DNA of 64,000 nucleotides, from positions 2,877,484 to 2,941,483 of the forward strand of contig AP018269.1 in assembly GCA_003994795.1 (NCBI GenBank), read 5' to 3'. The stretch's first letter is position 1; the number at the start of each line of letters is the position of its first letter. Under the pieces are notes generated by a model. The model made no database searches and had not been told where the DNA came from. It was given only the letters and a program-made list of their open reading frames with translations. Made by a program: the position numbers and the translations under genes. The DNA comes from Cylindrospermum sp. NIES-4074 (lineage in GTDB: Bacteria > Cyanobacteriota > Cyanobacteriia > Cyanobacteriales > Nostocaceae). Of the stretch, positions 18,179 to 26,887 are shown piece after piece.

Positions 18179-19948
18179 ATGGTTAAAAACGAAACTGAAT
18201 CTGCCCTAAAAATTATTCCGTTGGGCGGCTTACACGAAATCGGCAAAAACACCTGTGTTTTCGAGTACGACGATGAAATTATTCTCTTAGATGCAGGATT
18301 GGCTTTTCCCACAGAGGCAATGCATGGAGTAAATATTGTCCTCCCAGATATGACTTATCTGCGGGAAAATCGCCACAAAATAAAAGGCATGATCGTTACC
18401 CACGGTCATGAAGACCATATTGGTGGCATTGCTTTTCACCTCAAGCAATTGGATATCCCGGTGATTTATGGGCCAAGATTAGCAATGGCCATGCTAGAGG
18501 GTAAATTAGAAGAAGCAGGAGTGCGCGATCGCACAGAATTAAGAACAGTCCTCCCCCGCGACGTAGTACGGATTGGTAAATCTTTCTTTGTGGAATATAT
18601 CCGCAACACCCACTCCATCGCTGATAGCTTCACCATTGCCATCCATACACCCTTAGGCGTAGTTATCCACACCGGAGATTTTAAAATTGACCACACCCCA
18701 GTAGATGGTGAGAGATTTGACCTCCAACGACTAGCAGAACACGGTGAGAAAGGTGTGCTTTGCTTGTTGAGTGATTCCACCAACTCAGAAGTACCAGGAT
18801 TCACCCCTTCAGAACGTTCCGTTTATCCCAATCTTGACCGGGTATTCTCTCAAGCCACGGGAAGATTGTTTGTCACCACCTTTGCTTCTAGCGTCCATCG
18901 CATCAACATGATTTTGGATTTAGCGAAGAAGCACAACCGCGTAGTCACGGTTGTTGGGCGTTCTATGCTGAATTTGATTGCCCATGCTCGGAATTTGGGT
19001 TACATCAAATGCGAAGATAATCTGCTGCAACCGTTGCATGTTGTCCGCAGTATGCCAGATGAAAGGGTGCTAGTTCTGACCACTGGCTCTCAAGGTGAAC
19101 TCATGGCAGCCATGACCCGCATTGCTAACAAAGAACACCCCCACATCAAAATCCGGGAAGGAGATACGGTAGTCTTCTCCGCTAACCCAATTCCTGGTAA
19201 TACGATCGCAGTTGTCAACACCATCGATAAATTGATGATTCAGGGGGCAAAAGTGGTCTATGGACGTGATAAAGGCATTCACGTCTCTGGTCACGGTTGC
19301 CAAGAAGACCAAAAGCTGATGATTGCCTTAACTCGTCCTAAGTTCTTTGTGCCTGTTCACGGTGAACATCGGATGTTGGTGAAGCACTCAGAAACGGCTC
19401 AAAGTATGGGCATTCCCGCTGAAAATATGATCATTATTCAGAACGGGGATGTAGTAGAACTGACAGAAAACTCCCTCCGCGTTGCGGGTAAAGTGCCATC
19501 TGGTATTGAACTAGTGGATACTACCAGTTCTGGCATGGTCAGCGCCAAAGTCTTGCAAGAACGCCAGCGTATGGCTTCTGAAGGACTTGTTACCATTGCT
19601 GCTGCTATTGATTGGAGTGGCAAATTGTTGGCGAAACCAGAAATTCACCTCCGGGGTGTGGTGACAAGCATTGAGCGATCGCTTTTACAAAAATGGGTAC
19701 AACAGCGCATTGAAGAAATTCTCAGCGTTCGCTGGACTGAATTTGCCGCTAAAGAAGGTGAGCCAGCAGAGACAGATTGGGGCGGATTGCAAGGAACTTT
19801 AGAGCGAGAATTGCAACGTTCCATCCGCCGAGAATTGCAATGTCAACCAAATGTAACTTTGCTGATGCAAATTCCTGATGAACCACCTGTAAAAGTTGCT
19901 GATGGTAGAAGGCGGCGTCCCCGTAGTACCGCACAAGTAGCATCATAG
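18179..19948 (+). CDS. rnj: Ribonuclease J
   Basis: A 589-residue metallo-beta-lactamase/beta-CASP nuclease. The zinc-binding motif THGHEDHIGG is at 74-83 (His75, His77, Asp79, His80), a further HTGDFKID motif follows at about 160, and the beta-CASP motif GHGCQEDQKLM near residue 365 precedes FVPVHGEHRML. RNase J is an endonuclease and 5'-3' exonuclease acting in mRNA decay and rRNA maturation; cyanobacteria have it together with RNase E. The C-terminal domain ends in a basic GRRRRPRSTAQ tail. ATG at 18179 is preceded by AAGGAG. It stands alone after the lysine genes. Confidence 0.96.
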   Translation: MVKNETESALKIIPLGGLHEIGKNTCVFEYDDEIILLDAGLAFPTEAMHGVNIVLPDMTYLRENRHKIKGMIVTHGHEDHIGGIAFHLKQLDIPVIYGPRLAMAMLEGKLEEAGVRDRTELRTVLPRDVVRIGKSFFVEYIRNTHSIADSFTIAIHTPLGVVIHTGDFKIDHTPVDGERFDLQRLAEHGEKGVLCLLSDSTNSEVPGFTPSERSVYPNLDRVFSQATGRLFVTTFASSVHRINMILDLAKKHNRVVTVVGRSMLNLIAHARNLGYIKCEDNLLQPLHVVRSMPDERVLVLTTGSQGELMAAMTRIANKEHPHIKIREGDTVVFSANPIPGNTIAVVNTIDKLMIQGAKVVYGRDKGIHVSGHGCQEDQKLMIALTRPKFFVPVHGEHRMLVKHSETAQSMGIPAENMIIIQNGDVVELTENSLRVAGKVPSGIELVDTTSSGMVSAKVLQERQRMASEGLVTIAAAIDWSGKLLAKPEIHLRGVVTSIERSLLQKWVQQRIEEILSVRWTEFAAKEGEPAETDWGGLQGTLERELQRSIRRELQCQPNVTLLMQIPDEPPVKVADGRRRRPRSTAQVAS

Positions 19949-19960
19949 GGAATTGAAAAT

Positions 19961-19990
19961 AGGGTGTATTAGCACTAGCTAACGCACCCT
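19961..19990. terminator. Hairpin between convergent genes
   Basis: AGGGTGtaTTAGC pairs with GCTAAcgCACCCT around a 4-base loop. There is no long T tract, but its place 12 bases after the RNase J stop and between convergent genes suits a terminator or a short MITE-like element; the AGGGTG/CACCCT core recurs in the MITE at 35945-36067. Confidence 0.45.
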
Positions 19991-20140
19991 AAAATGCCAA
20001 TATTATCCCAGTCTTAATCATCACAAAAAATATTCTTAATTAAAAATAGGGACACAGCGTTACTATGCCCCTAAATATATGTATTCCATGCTTTTACAAA
20101 CAGCTAAAAATTATTGATTCAGCCAGGGAAAAAATTAATC

Positions 20141-20716
20141 CTAGCTAATTAAAGCGTTAGCAGTTGGCAAAGCTTGTTTTGCTGCTACTTTTTTCTTAAG
20201 CATTCTCATACCAAAAAATAAAGGCACGGCTAATGTAGCTAATTGGTTGGGAGATAAATCGAAGGGCACAGGTTGAGTAGGAGAAGATATAACCGAACCA
20301 CTTTTTAGTAAGGAAATATTTAGATTTAGTAAACTTTTTTGTCCGTAGTTAGTACCAAAGTTTAATGGAAGAGGAATTCCCACATTCAATACAGTAGACA
20401 AAGTAGAGAAAGAAAAAATATTACCTCCCTTTTCAGCAGTAAAGCCTAAGCCTAACAGAGCTTTTAGTGTTATGTCGGCTTCGGTGAAGTTTACTGTTGA
20501 CCCACCATATTTAGAACCAGTTACATTGACGTTAACTGCGCTGTAAGTGCTAATACCATCAAAATCAAAGAAACCAGTTGCAGTACCGTTATCTTCAAAT
20601 TGAACATTATCAAATGTCCATGTCAGAGCTTGAGCGGGAGATGTGGCAGCTACAGCAGAAAGAACACTGGCAGTGACACCACCAATTAAAACATTAAGAA
20701 TCAGATTGCGTTTCAT
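20141..20716 (-). CDS. Exported protein with PEP-CTERM-like C-terminus
   Basis: A 191-residue protein with a clear Sec signal peptide (MKRN, hydrophobic core, cleavage after SPAQA at about residue 30). The middle is Ser/Thr/Gly/Asn-rich beta structure (TWTFDNVQFEDNGTATGFFDFDG), typical of cyanobacterial PEP-CTERM proteins. The C-terminus has PVPFDLSPNQ at 149-158, a hydrophobic stretch to about 172, and KKK at 176-178, a variant of the sorting signal recognised by cyanobacterial exosortases. This suggests a cell-surface or matrix protein. ATG at 20716 has an AAGGAAAA ribosome binding site. The 5' leader contains a long imperfect inverted repeat (20774-20828). Confidence 0.7.
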   Translation of the reverse strand: MKRNLILNVLIGGVTASVLSAVAATSPAQALTWTFDNVQFEDNGTATGFFDFDGISTYSAVNVNVTGSKYGGSTVNFTEADITLKALLGLGFTAEKGGNIFSFSTLSTVLNVGIPLPLNFGTNYGQKSLLNLNISLLKSGSVISSPTQPVPFDLSPNQLATLAVPLFFGMRMLKKKVAAKQALPTANALIS

Positions 20717-21402
20717 GTAATTTTCCTTTATTTATCTGCGATTAATTTCATCCCAATCATCCAAATTTCTGTTAAATCTCAAATTCCTCTTTGCCCTTTG
20801 AATCAAGGGTATTGAAGAGAGGAGATTTGGCAAACATTTGGATAAGCGGTGTGATGTCCTGTGTTTAACTAAATTATTTATTCAAGGTATTAACAAGAGT
20901 GTTTTTACTATAAAAAATATGTGCAATCTATAAAGATTATTAGTAGATAAAGAGCGAAATTAATGGTTTTCAGGGTTTTTGAGCTTTGCTTAAATTTACT
21001 TTTGTTAGTATTTTTTAATAAAAAACAGCCTTGATTTTTGACAATTTACTCCCATGTTTTTTATTGAAAGTAAAAAATAATTTTTCTTTGCTTAAAGAAA
21101 CATATCAAAGTATTTTAAATTAAGGGTTTTAGATTTTTGCAGAGAAAAATAAAAAACGAGGGAAATAACAATTCTAATTTATGCTGGTATATATTACTTA
21201 ATGTTTGTTATGAGGAGTTATTTCTCCTTAAAATAAGTATTTATTAATGCAAAACAAATATTGCAAGTTATGTATATTTTTTATATAAATTCTTTATGAA
21301 GATAGTGTAAAGCATAAGCTTTTCTTAGCCGTACGCTGATAGAAATATCAGGCGTTAAAGCACAATGATGACCCTGAAAATAACCCCAGCCTACTAAAAG
21401 CT
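20717..21402. other. AT-rich intergenic region
   Basis: About 690 bases, very AT-rich from 20880 onward. The only clear structure is an imperfect inverted repeat at 20774-20828 (AAATCTC ... GAGATTT outer arms, CCCTT ... AAGGG inner arms) in the leader of the PEP-CTERM-like gene. I see no supported gene. Confidence 0.5.
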
Positions 21403-22599
21403 TTAATGTATCCACAGGAAAGCTAAAATTAGAGTAGAGACTGTAAGGGGCACACCAAAGCGCAGATGCTCCCAAAAAGTCAGGCTGTAGCCTAAATCAG
21501 CAGCAGCTTCGACAACAATTAAGTTAGCGACTGAACCAAATAAAGTCAGATTCCCGGCTAGAGTTGATCCAGCTGCCAGCAGTAACCAGAAACGGGTATC
21601 ACCATGAGGCACTAAAGGTTGCAGCAGGAGTACAGCTGGAACATTAGAAATTAGGTTAGATAAGATAACTGTCACACTGAAAAAGCTCAGGGGAGAATTG
21701 ATTGCTTGAGTAAATAGCTGTAGCAAATTCAACTTCTGTGTGACTCTCGTCAGGATAAAAAGACCAGAAAACATTACTAGTAAGTTCCCATCCACCTGTT
21801 TGAGAATGCGCTGAGGTTTGATGCGTCGCGTGATCAGCAATAAGCTAGCAGCTACTAAGGCAGATTCCGCTAAGGGTAAGCCAATAGCAAAGGCAATGAG
21901 TAAGCTAGTAGTGATAACTAAGCTTTTATTGAACAACGGTTTAAAAATGCGGTAGTTCTCCGTGATGACTTGCTCACAAGCTTGAGTTGAGCGCACATCT
22001 GGATAAAGTAGCCAGAGTAAACCTACCTGAAGCACCAAACCAGTTATGGCAACTGGTGCCAAGACGTGCAGAAAATCTAGGTAGGGAATATGTGAGAAGG
22101 AACCAATTAAGATATTTTGAGGATTACCGCTCAAGGTTGCTACCGAGCCGACATTAGTTGCTCCAGCAACTGCTAGTAAATAGGGAATCGGATTTAATTT
22201 TAAAGACCTAGTTAAACTCAAGGTCAGGGGTGTAAAAATCAGTGCTATGGTGTCATTGAGAAAAAAGGCTGAGAGAGCACCAGTGCCAAATGTCAAGGCA
22301 ATCAACAAGCCTAGAGGACTGCGAGTCACACTCAATAGTAGCGAGAGCGCCTTTTGGAAAAACCCAGCATAGGCTAGGTTAGTGTTGACTACCATCATGC
22401 TTAACAGAAAGACAATGGTGTTGGCATCAATTGCTTGCCATGCCTCTGGTAAACTGATAACTCCTAAAGCAATTAAAAAGGCAGACCCAACCAAAGCGAT
22501 GGTAGCCCGATTCATCCGTAAACCGGGTATGTAGCCTAATGCTAACCCCAGATAAGTCAGCCCTAAGATGCCATAGGTGGAAAATTGCAGAATAATCAC
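21403..22599 (-). CDS. SLC13/ArsB-type anion permease
   Basis: About 398 residues, nearly all hydrophobic, with about 10-11 predicted membrane segments. The GLRMNRATIALVGSAFLIA segment near the start and GATNVGSVATLSGNPQNILIG are signatures of the ArsB/NhaD/SLC13 ion transporter superfamily; the GNPQN motif lies in the ion-binding hairpin. The substrate (sulfate, dicarboxylate, arsenite, sodium/proton) cannot be read from sequence. I chose GTG 22599, giving MIILQFSTYGILGLTY, because the upstream in-frame GTG at 22677 sits exactly at the junction of a 25-base tandem duplication (22651-22700). It is a single gene with no operon partner. Confidence 0.85.
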   Translation of the reverse strand: MIILQFSTYGILGLTYLGLALGYIPGLRMNRATIALVGSAFLIALGVISLPEAWQAIDANTIVFLLSMMVVNTNLAYAGFFQKALSLLLSVTRSPLGLLIALTFGTGALSAFFLNDTIALIFTPLTLSLTRSLKLNPIPYLLAVAGATNVGSVATLSGNPQNILIGSFSHIPYLDFLHVLAPVAITGLVLQVGLLWLLYPDVRSTQACEQVITENYRIFKPLFNKSLVITTSLLIAFAIGLPLAESALVAASLLLITRRIKPQRILKQVDGNLLVMFSGLFILTRVTQKLNLLQLFTQAINSPLSFFSVTVILSNLISNVPAVLLLQPLVPHGDTRFWLLLAAGSTLAGNLTLFGSVANLIVVEAAADLGYSLTFWEHLRFGVPLTVSTLILAFLWIH

Positions 22600-22650
22600 T
22601 TTTTTTGACCAAAAACTAAGGTGTAGGGTGTGGGAATTAAGAGCTACCGC

Positions 22651-22700
22651 ACCTAAGAGGTAGTGAGCAACTAACACCTAAGAGGTAGTGAGCAACTAAT
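22651..22700. repeat. 25-bp tandem duplication
   Basis: Two adjacent copies of a 25-base unit beginning ACCTAAGAGGTAGTGAGCAA, 22651-22675 and 22676-22700, differing only in the last base. A recent duplication at the 5' end of the permease gene; it creates an extra in-frame GTG. Confidence 0.9.
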
Positions 22701-23169
22701 ATTTATTGATGGATAAATGAAAATTTATTCCTAATTAAATTCCTCAAATTCATTTTTGGGGATTATCTCCATCCCACGCTCTTGCTCACAAACTATTGCC
22801 AGCAGTGGTTTCAAAGACACCAGCTACGCTAAATTGGTTTCTTCTATGAATATTTATACTTACGGCTAACACCCACCGGAATATTTTAGTTTAATTTTTG
22901 TAAAGATTAGATGCAAACCTGTCTAATGACAGAGGACTTCACTAAAATTTAAATTAGATCAAGTTATCAACAAGAAGAGAAGAATACACTACCGATTCCG
23001 GGGAAATTGGGTTTAACTTGACGTAGTAATAAAGTAAGTTCTGACTTAAGTAGCTATCCAAAATATAGATAATGTAGCTGTCAGGATGAGATTATTCCGG
23101 TAAATGTAGTTATCACGTTGTATACATTCATCAATAAGGTGAATACCCTCATTAATAGAGAGGAATACC
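22701..23169. other. Intergenic region between divergent genes
   Basis: About 470 bases of AT-rich sequence between the permease and the nitrogenase-associated gene, presumably holding both promoters. I looked for an NtcA palindrome (GTA-N8-TAC) and did not find a convincing one. Confidence 0.5.
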
Positions 23170-23547
23170 ATGAAGGTATTGAGTCATACCACAAAAAAGA
23201 TTTTTCTGGCAAGCTGGGTTCCGTTCAATCAAGCAGAAACTAATGGAACTAATGTAAACCAGTTGCCCCATGCTCCTTCTAAGTCGTTTTGGGATGTTTA
23301 CCAACCCTTACGCAAGTGGTTAGATAAAGTTCAAGTTAGCGATCGCCAATTAGCACACCGTTTGTGCAAAGCAATTCCTGCTCAATGCCCCTTTGAGCGC
23401 GATGTCAAGTTATTTGGTAAAATCCTGTTTCACATTCCGCCAATGTGCAAACTAAATCCCTTATATGAAGAAGTCGTAGGCTTACGTTTCCGAGCGCTGT
23501 GCTATTTAGCCGATGAATGCGGTGAGGATATTTCGCAATATTGCTGA
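23170..23547 (+). CDS. Mo-dependent nitrogenase C-terminal domain protein
   Basis: A 125-residue protein whose residues about 40-125 match the cyanobacterial family named for the Mo-dependent nitrogenase C-terminus: WDVYQPLRKWLDKVQVSDRQLAHRLCKAIPAQCPFERD, then HIPPMCKLNPLYEEVVGLRFRALCYLADECGEDISQYC. Six cysteines with conserved spacing suggest metal or disulfide chemistry. Function is unknown; many family members are stand-alone small proteins away from nif genes, as here. ATG at 23170 follows a GAGAGGAA ribosome binding site. It hints at a diazotrophic host but is no proof. Confidence 0.85.
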   Translation: MKVLSHTTKKIFLASWVPFNQAETNGTNVNQLPHAPSKSFWDVYQPLRKWLDKVQVSDRQLAHRLCKAIPAQCPFERDVKLFGKILFHIPPMCKLNPLYEEVVGLRFRALCYLADECGEDISQYC

Positions 23548-23567
23548 GTGAGTCCTAAGTCAAAAGT

Positions 23568-23613
23568 AAAAAGTCCTGAGTCAAAAGCAACACTGATTGA
23601 CTCAGGACTTTTT
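23568..23613. terminator. Strong bidirectional terminator
   Basis: AAAAAGTCCTGAGTC at 23568-23582 is exactly complementary to GACTCAGGACTTTTT at 23599-23613, with a 16-base loop. Stem of 15 bp ending in a T run on both strands, between the convergent nitrogenase-associated and caspase-like genes. Confidence 0.8.
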
Positions 23614-23636
23614 GCTAATCACCAATAACTAAAACG

Positions 23637-23716
23637 GTGCTGAGTGAGGAGTGCTGAGTGCTGAGTGAGGAGTGCTGAGTGCTGAGTGCTGAGTGCTGAG
23701 TGCTGAGTGAGGAGTG
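23637..23716. repeat. Heptanucleotide tandem repeat, GTGCTGA type
   Basis: About 11 tandem copies of GTGCTGA, some changed to GTGAGGA, in a pure array. This is the short tandemly repeated repetitive (STRR) sequence type of heterocystous cyanobacteria, presumably from replication slippage. Confidence 0.9.
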
Positions 23717-23790
23717 AAAAGTCAAATTAGACAGACTAGGCATCAACTTGGTCTAGAGAAAGTACATCAACGGAAGCACTCAGCACTCCT

Positions 23791-23837
23791 GACTAATGAC
23801 CAATGACCAATGACCAATGACCAATGACCAATGACTA
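23791..23837. repeat. Heptanucleotide tandem repeat, CCAATGA type
   Basis: Six to seven copies of CCAATGA/CTAATGA in direct tandem, running up to the stop codon of the caspase-like gene. Related short runs lie near 11105, 13390, 37195, 41530, 53565 and 56225. Confidence 0.9.
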
Positions 23838-25724
23838 ATTTTTAATTCTTCTGACTTGCCATTTTTGGATAGCATCTTGAGCATCTTCGTAAGCGGCTGT
23901 CACTTCTGGAACCAAAGCGGCGGTTTCAATGGCTGCATTGAGTTCGCCATTAGCGGCGCGGATTTTGGCCAGGTCTAAAATCTTTTCGCTCCATTTATTG
24001 ATGGATTTTTGGGCAATATCAAAACCTGGTTGACCTGATGGTACTTTTTTGGCAACTTCGATCGCTCGATTGTAGGTAGATGCCTGTCCAGGTTTAATTA
24101 GGCCATTCGCGGCTTCTAACAGAGTTTTGTTGCTCACATACTGCTTGGCCTCTAGCCGCCACCGATTAATTGCTGCTTGCGCTTGGGGGTAAAGTGACAG
24201 GTCTTGAGTGATTAACTGAGCAGCAGCTACAGCATTACCGTACTGTCTTTGTTTAGCGCGACCCTCAGCCAAATCTAAAATCATTTGGCTCCAAATCTGA
24301 ATGTTCTCCTGAAGCTCGTTGTAGCGTGGTTCACCTGGTTTAATTTTCTGGGCTGAGGCAATTGCCAAGCTTAAATCGCTAGCTAGAGTTGGTCTGAGAG
24401 ACATTGTTTTGAGGTCTAACAATGCTTGGTTGCGCTTATTGGCATCAGGAGTTGGCGCTATTTGGATGCTGGATGGGGTTTTTACTTCAACTGGTGTGGT
24501 TGTTTGGGAAATGGAACGTGCAGTATTAGGAAGTTGGCGATCGCCTACACCGCGCTGGAGGCGATCGCTAGTAGCCGTATTTGAGAATAAACCCTTAATT
24601 CTGAAACTTGCCTGATTGCGGAGAAAAAATGAGGCCATTAGACCTGCCACTACCATGCTGCCTCCACCCCACAATATAAACTGTTGCCACAATGGAGAGT
24701 TTGCCCGCTTCCGTGGTGATCGAGAGCCGTAAGCTTTGTCAGAAGAGGGGATATACCTTCCCCCTGTGTTCAATTCTGGGGAAGTTGCTAGCATCCGATT
24801 GCTATCTACCTGGGATTGCTCAACCTCTGGTTCAGTCTTGGTCAGGGTGGTTTCTACTGTGCTACTTTCTGCCCACCAAGCTCTATCTTTGGTTGAGGTT
24901 CTGGGAGGCTCTCCCAGTGAGGGAGCAGCTCTAGCAATGGCAAAGGTTTCCTCAGGAAAAATAACCGTGTCTGGTGCCAAGTCGCTTTCCCCGGACAAGG
25001 GTGGCAAAATGGCTTGCTGTGTCGAGGGGATGATAGTGACAGGGTTTTGAATAGGACGCCAGTAGTGTTGACATAATTTTGGAGTGAGAGCGCTCAGATA
25101 GCTTTCTAAATCCGTCAAGCTACGGCCACTACCAGAACGCAAAGCTTCTAACAATGCTGCTGTAAAGAATCCATAACCTAGTTCGCTACTTTCGTGGGAA
25201 AATTGCTCTGGCTGGCAAGAAAGAATTGTCGCTAGTTGGAGTTCTTGGGCAAGTTCTAAAATCTCTTGACCAACAGGAGCATCCGCTTGAGTGCCAAAAG
25301 CGCGGTTGATGTCGAGGATGAGTAATACATTCAGTCCAGCAACTTGCAGACTTTGCATTATTTGTCGCACTTCTATGCCAGTCTCTTGCACAAGGTCAGG
25401 GTTCCCTTCCACTGGCATCAAGTAATCTTTTTCCTTATGGTTGACCCCATAACCACTGAAAAATAACCAGAGATGATCTTGAGGTTGCCAAGCTGTGGCT
25501 GCTAATTCCTCCAGCAACAGCAAGATATTTTCTTTAGTGGGATAGGAGGATTTTTCTCCCATCGGCGGCGAGGTATTTGTCATTAGCAGGCAGTTTTGGG
25601 GCAAAAAACCTGCTTCTGTCACCAAAAAATCTTTGATTGCCTCAGCATCTGCTTGAGCGCAACTTAAAGGTTGAAATAACTGATATTGATTGATGCCAAT
25701 AGCGATCGCCCAGTAATTTGCCAT
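23835..25724 (-). CDS. Caspase-like (peptidase C14) protein with lost catalytic dyad
   Basis: A 629-residue protein. The N-terminal 230 residues have the caspase fold signature (ANYWAIAIGINQY, the QADAEAIKDFLV helix, DHLWLFFSGYG). In active orthocaspases the last motif is FSGHG with the catalytic His, but here the residue is Tyr92. The second motif is LLILDINRAFG, where the catalytic Cys is replaced by Asn140. Both dyad residues are therefore absent. A proline/serine-rich linker leads to a membrane segment at about 347-367. The C-terminal 200 residues hold repeats with a W-x3-ILDLA-x-x-RA pattern (near 480 and 580), of tri-helical type. Probably a membrane-anchored pseudoenzyme or scaffold. 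ATG at 25724. Confidence 0.85.
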   Translation of the reverse strand: MANYWAIAIGINQYQLFQPLSCAQADAEAIKDFLVTEAGFLPQNCLLMTNTSPPMGEKSSYPTKENILLLLEELAATAWQPQDHLWLFFSGYGVNHKEKDYLMPVEGNPDLVQETGIEVRQIMQSLQVAGLNVLLILDINRAFGTQADAPVGQEILELAQELQLATILSCQPEQFSHESSELGYGFFTAALLEALRSGSGRSLTDLESYLSALTPKLCQHYWRPIQNPVTIIPSTQQAILPPLSGESDLAPDTVIFPEETFAIARAAPSLGEPPRTSTKDRAWWAESSTVETTLTKTEPEVEQSQVDSNRMLATSPELNTGGRYIPSSDKAYGSRSPRKRANSPLWQQFILWGGGSMVVAGLMASFFLRNQASFRIKGLFSNTATSDRLQRGVGDRQLPNTARSISQTTTPVEVKTPSSIQIAPTPDANKRNQALLDLKTMSLRPTLASDLSLAIASAQKIKPGEPRYNELQENIQIWSQMILDLAEGRAKQRQYGNAVAAAQLITQDLSLYPQAQAAINRWRLEAKQYVSNKTLLEAANGLIKPGQASTYNRAIEVAKKVPSGQPGFDIAQKSINKWSEKILDLAKIRAANGELNAAIETAALVPEVTAAYEDAQDAIQKWQVRRIKN

Positions 25725-25918
25725 CCCGCTCTTTGTCGGTTGTTGTTTGCGTGAAATTGCGGCTGGCTTTGCTGAAAAAACAAAGCTAACCTATGTCTTA
25801 TAGTTTAAGTGATGTTCATCAAAATTAAAGACAAAATGTAGTTTTTTTTACTTGTTTCAATCGGAAAATACGTTCATCAAATTCAAATTACAAGTCATCA
25901 GTGAGGAGCTACAAGGTC

Positions 25919-26431
25919 ATGATCAGGAGTTATGCTCACCAACCATCATCGATCATTCCCTTTTCAGTTATTGGCCAAATTGCCAGAAAAATCCGGATAG
26001 TTCAGGCTGGAGTTTTGCTTTTATGTGCAGTTCCTTTATGGTTGGCGGTGGATGCGATCGCCCCCCAGATTGTACAAGCTTACACCGCTAGAGTTGACCT
26101 AGCCATTGACCGTCTACCGGATGAAAACTATGAAACCATCTTGCGAAGAGCAGAAACAGCTGCTAGGGCAGCTGCTCAACGCAGCTTTGACCAAGATATT
26201 TTGGTGACAGATGTTTCAATAATTGTCTCCGTACAAAATTTTGGCGCGATCGCCCCAGTTTTGGCGTTAGAAGTGACTCGCCCAGAATGGCGCAAGCGCC
26301 CTGACCCCCAAAGTTGGGTGACATACTTTAAAACTGCGCGATCGCTACTATTCTTATCTCCACAGCCAACCACCAATCCAGCCCCTGCAACTACGACTAG
26401 ATCCAGAGCTATTAATGTCAACCCACGATAA
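25919..26431 (+). CDS. Conserved cyanobacterial membrane-anchored protein, unknown function
   Basis: A 170-residue protein. After a short cytosolic start there is a hydrophobic helix (VQAGVLLLCAVPLWLAV), which is a signal anchor, then an Ala/Arg-rich helix (ENYETILRRAETAARAAAQRSFDQDIL) and a strand-rich region ending at a low-complexity proline/threonine tail. I do not recognise a domain. ATG at 25919 is preferred, with AGGAG at 25904-25908 about 10 bases upstream; a GTG at 25901 lies in the same frame. It is divergent from the caspase-like gene and followed by rpmF. Confidence 0.65.
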   Translation: MIRSYAHQPSSIIPFSVIGQIARKIRIVQAGVLLLCAVPLWLAVDAIAPQIVQAYTARVDLAIDRLPDENYETILRRAETAARAAAQRSFDQDILVTDVSIIVSVQNFGAIAPVLALEVTRPEWRKRPDPQSWVTYFKTARSLLFLSPQPTTNPAPATTTRSRAINVNPR

Positions 26432-26553
26432 AATTAGTAGCCGTTGCTGGGAATTTCGGTGATTTTGAATCTATTCTCAACTCAACTAGCACCAATGACG
26501 GCAGTTGATGACTTAGAATTGAATGGTTGTCAAGAATCGCGATATCCGCTATC

Positions 26554-26727
26554 ATGGCTGTTCCTAAGAAGAAAACGTCCAAATCCAAACGAGATAAACG
26601 CCGCGCTACCTGGAGACACAAAGCCGTCGTTGAAGCTCAAAAAGCTCTCTCACTAGGCAAATCTATTTTGTCTGGACGTTCAACATATGTCTATCCAACT
26701 CCAGAAGAAGAGGAAGCAGAAGAGTAA
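26554..26727 (+). CDS. rpmF: 50S ribosomal protein L32
   Basis: 57 residues beginning [20 protein letters not shown] and rich in lysine and arginine, with a short acidic tail [10 protein letters not shown]. It is typical of cyanobacterial L32 (bacterial type lacking the zinc-binding cysteines). ATG at 26554 gives the exact family N-terminus; an in-frame ATG-like start at 26527 would add nine residues not seen in the family. It is expressed alone here, without the DUF177/plsX neighbours known from other bacteria. Confidence 0.96.
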   Translation: MAVPKKKTSKSKRDKRRATWRHKAVVEAQKALSLGKSILSGRSTYVYPTPEEEEAEE

Positions 26728-26887
26728 GAATTCTCCAGTCAGGAGGGGATTGGGTATTGGGTATTGGGAAATACTTCCTTAACTCTAATTCCCAATCACT
26801 GATCCCTCTTCTCGGTCAAATCAAAAGTAGGTAATCTAAAACTGCTGGGTTTTTCAGACTCTCGAAAAAACTTATTTTTCTGCGACT

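Noticed and set aside
23637-23837. Possible CRISPR array
   Set aside because: The repeats are 7-bp units without spacers; they are simple tandem repeats.
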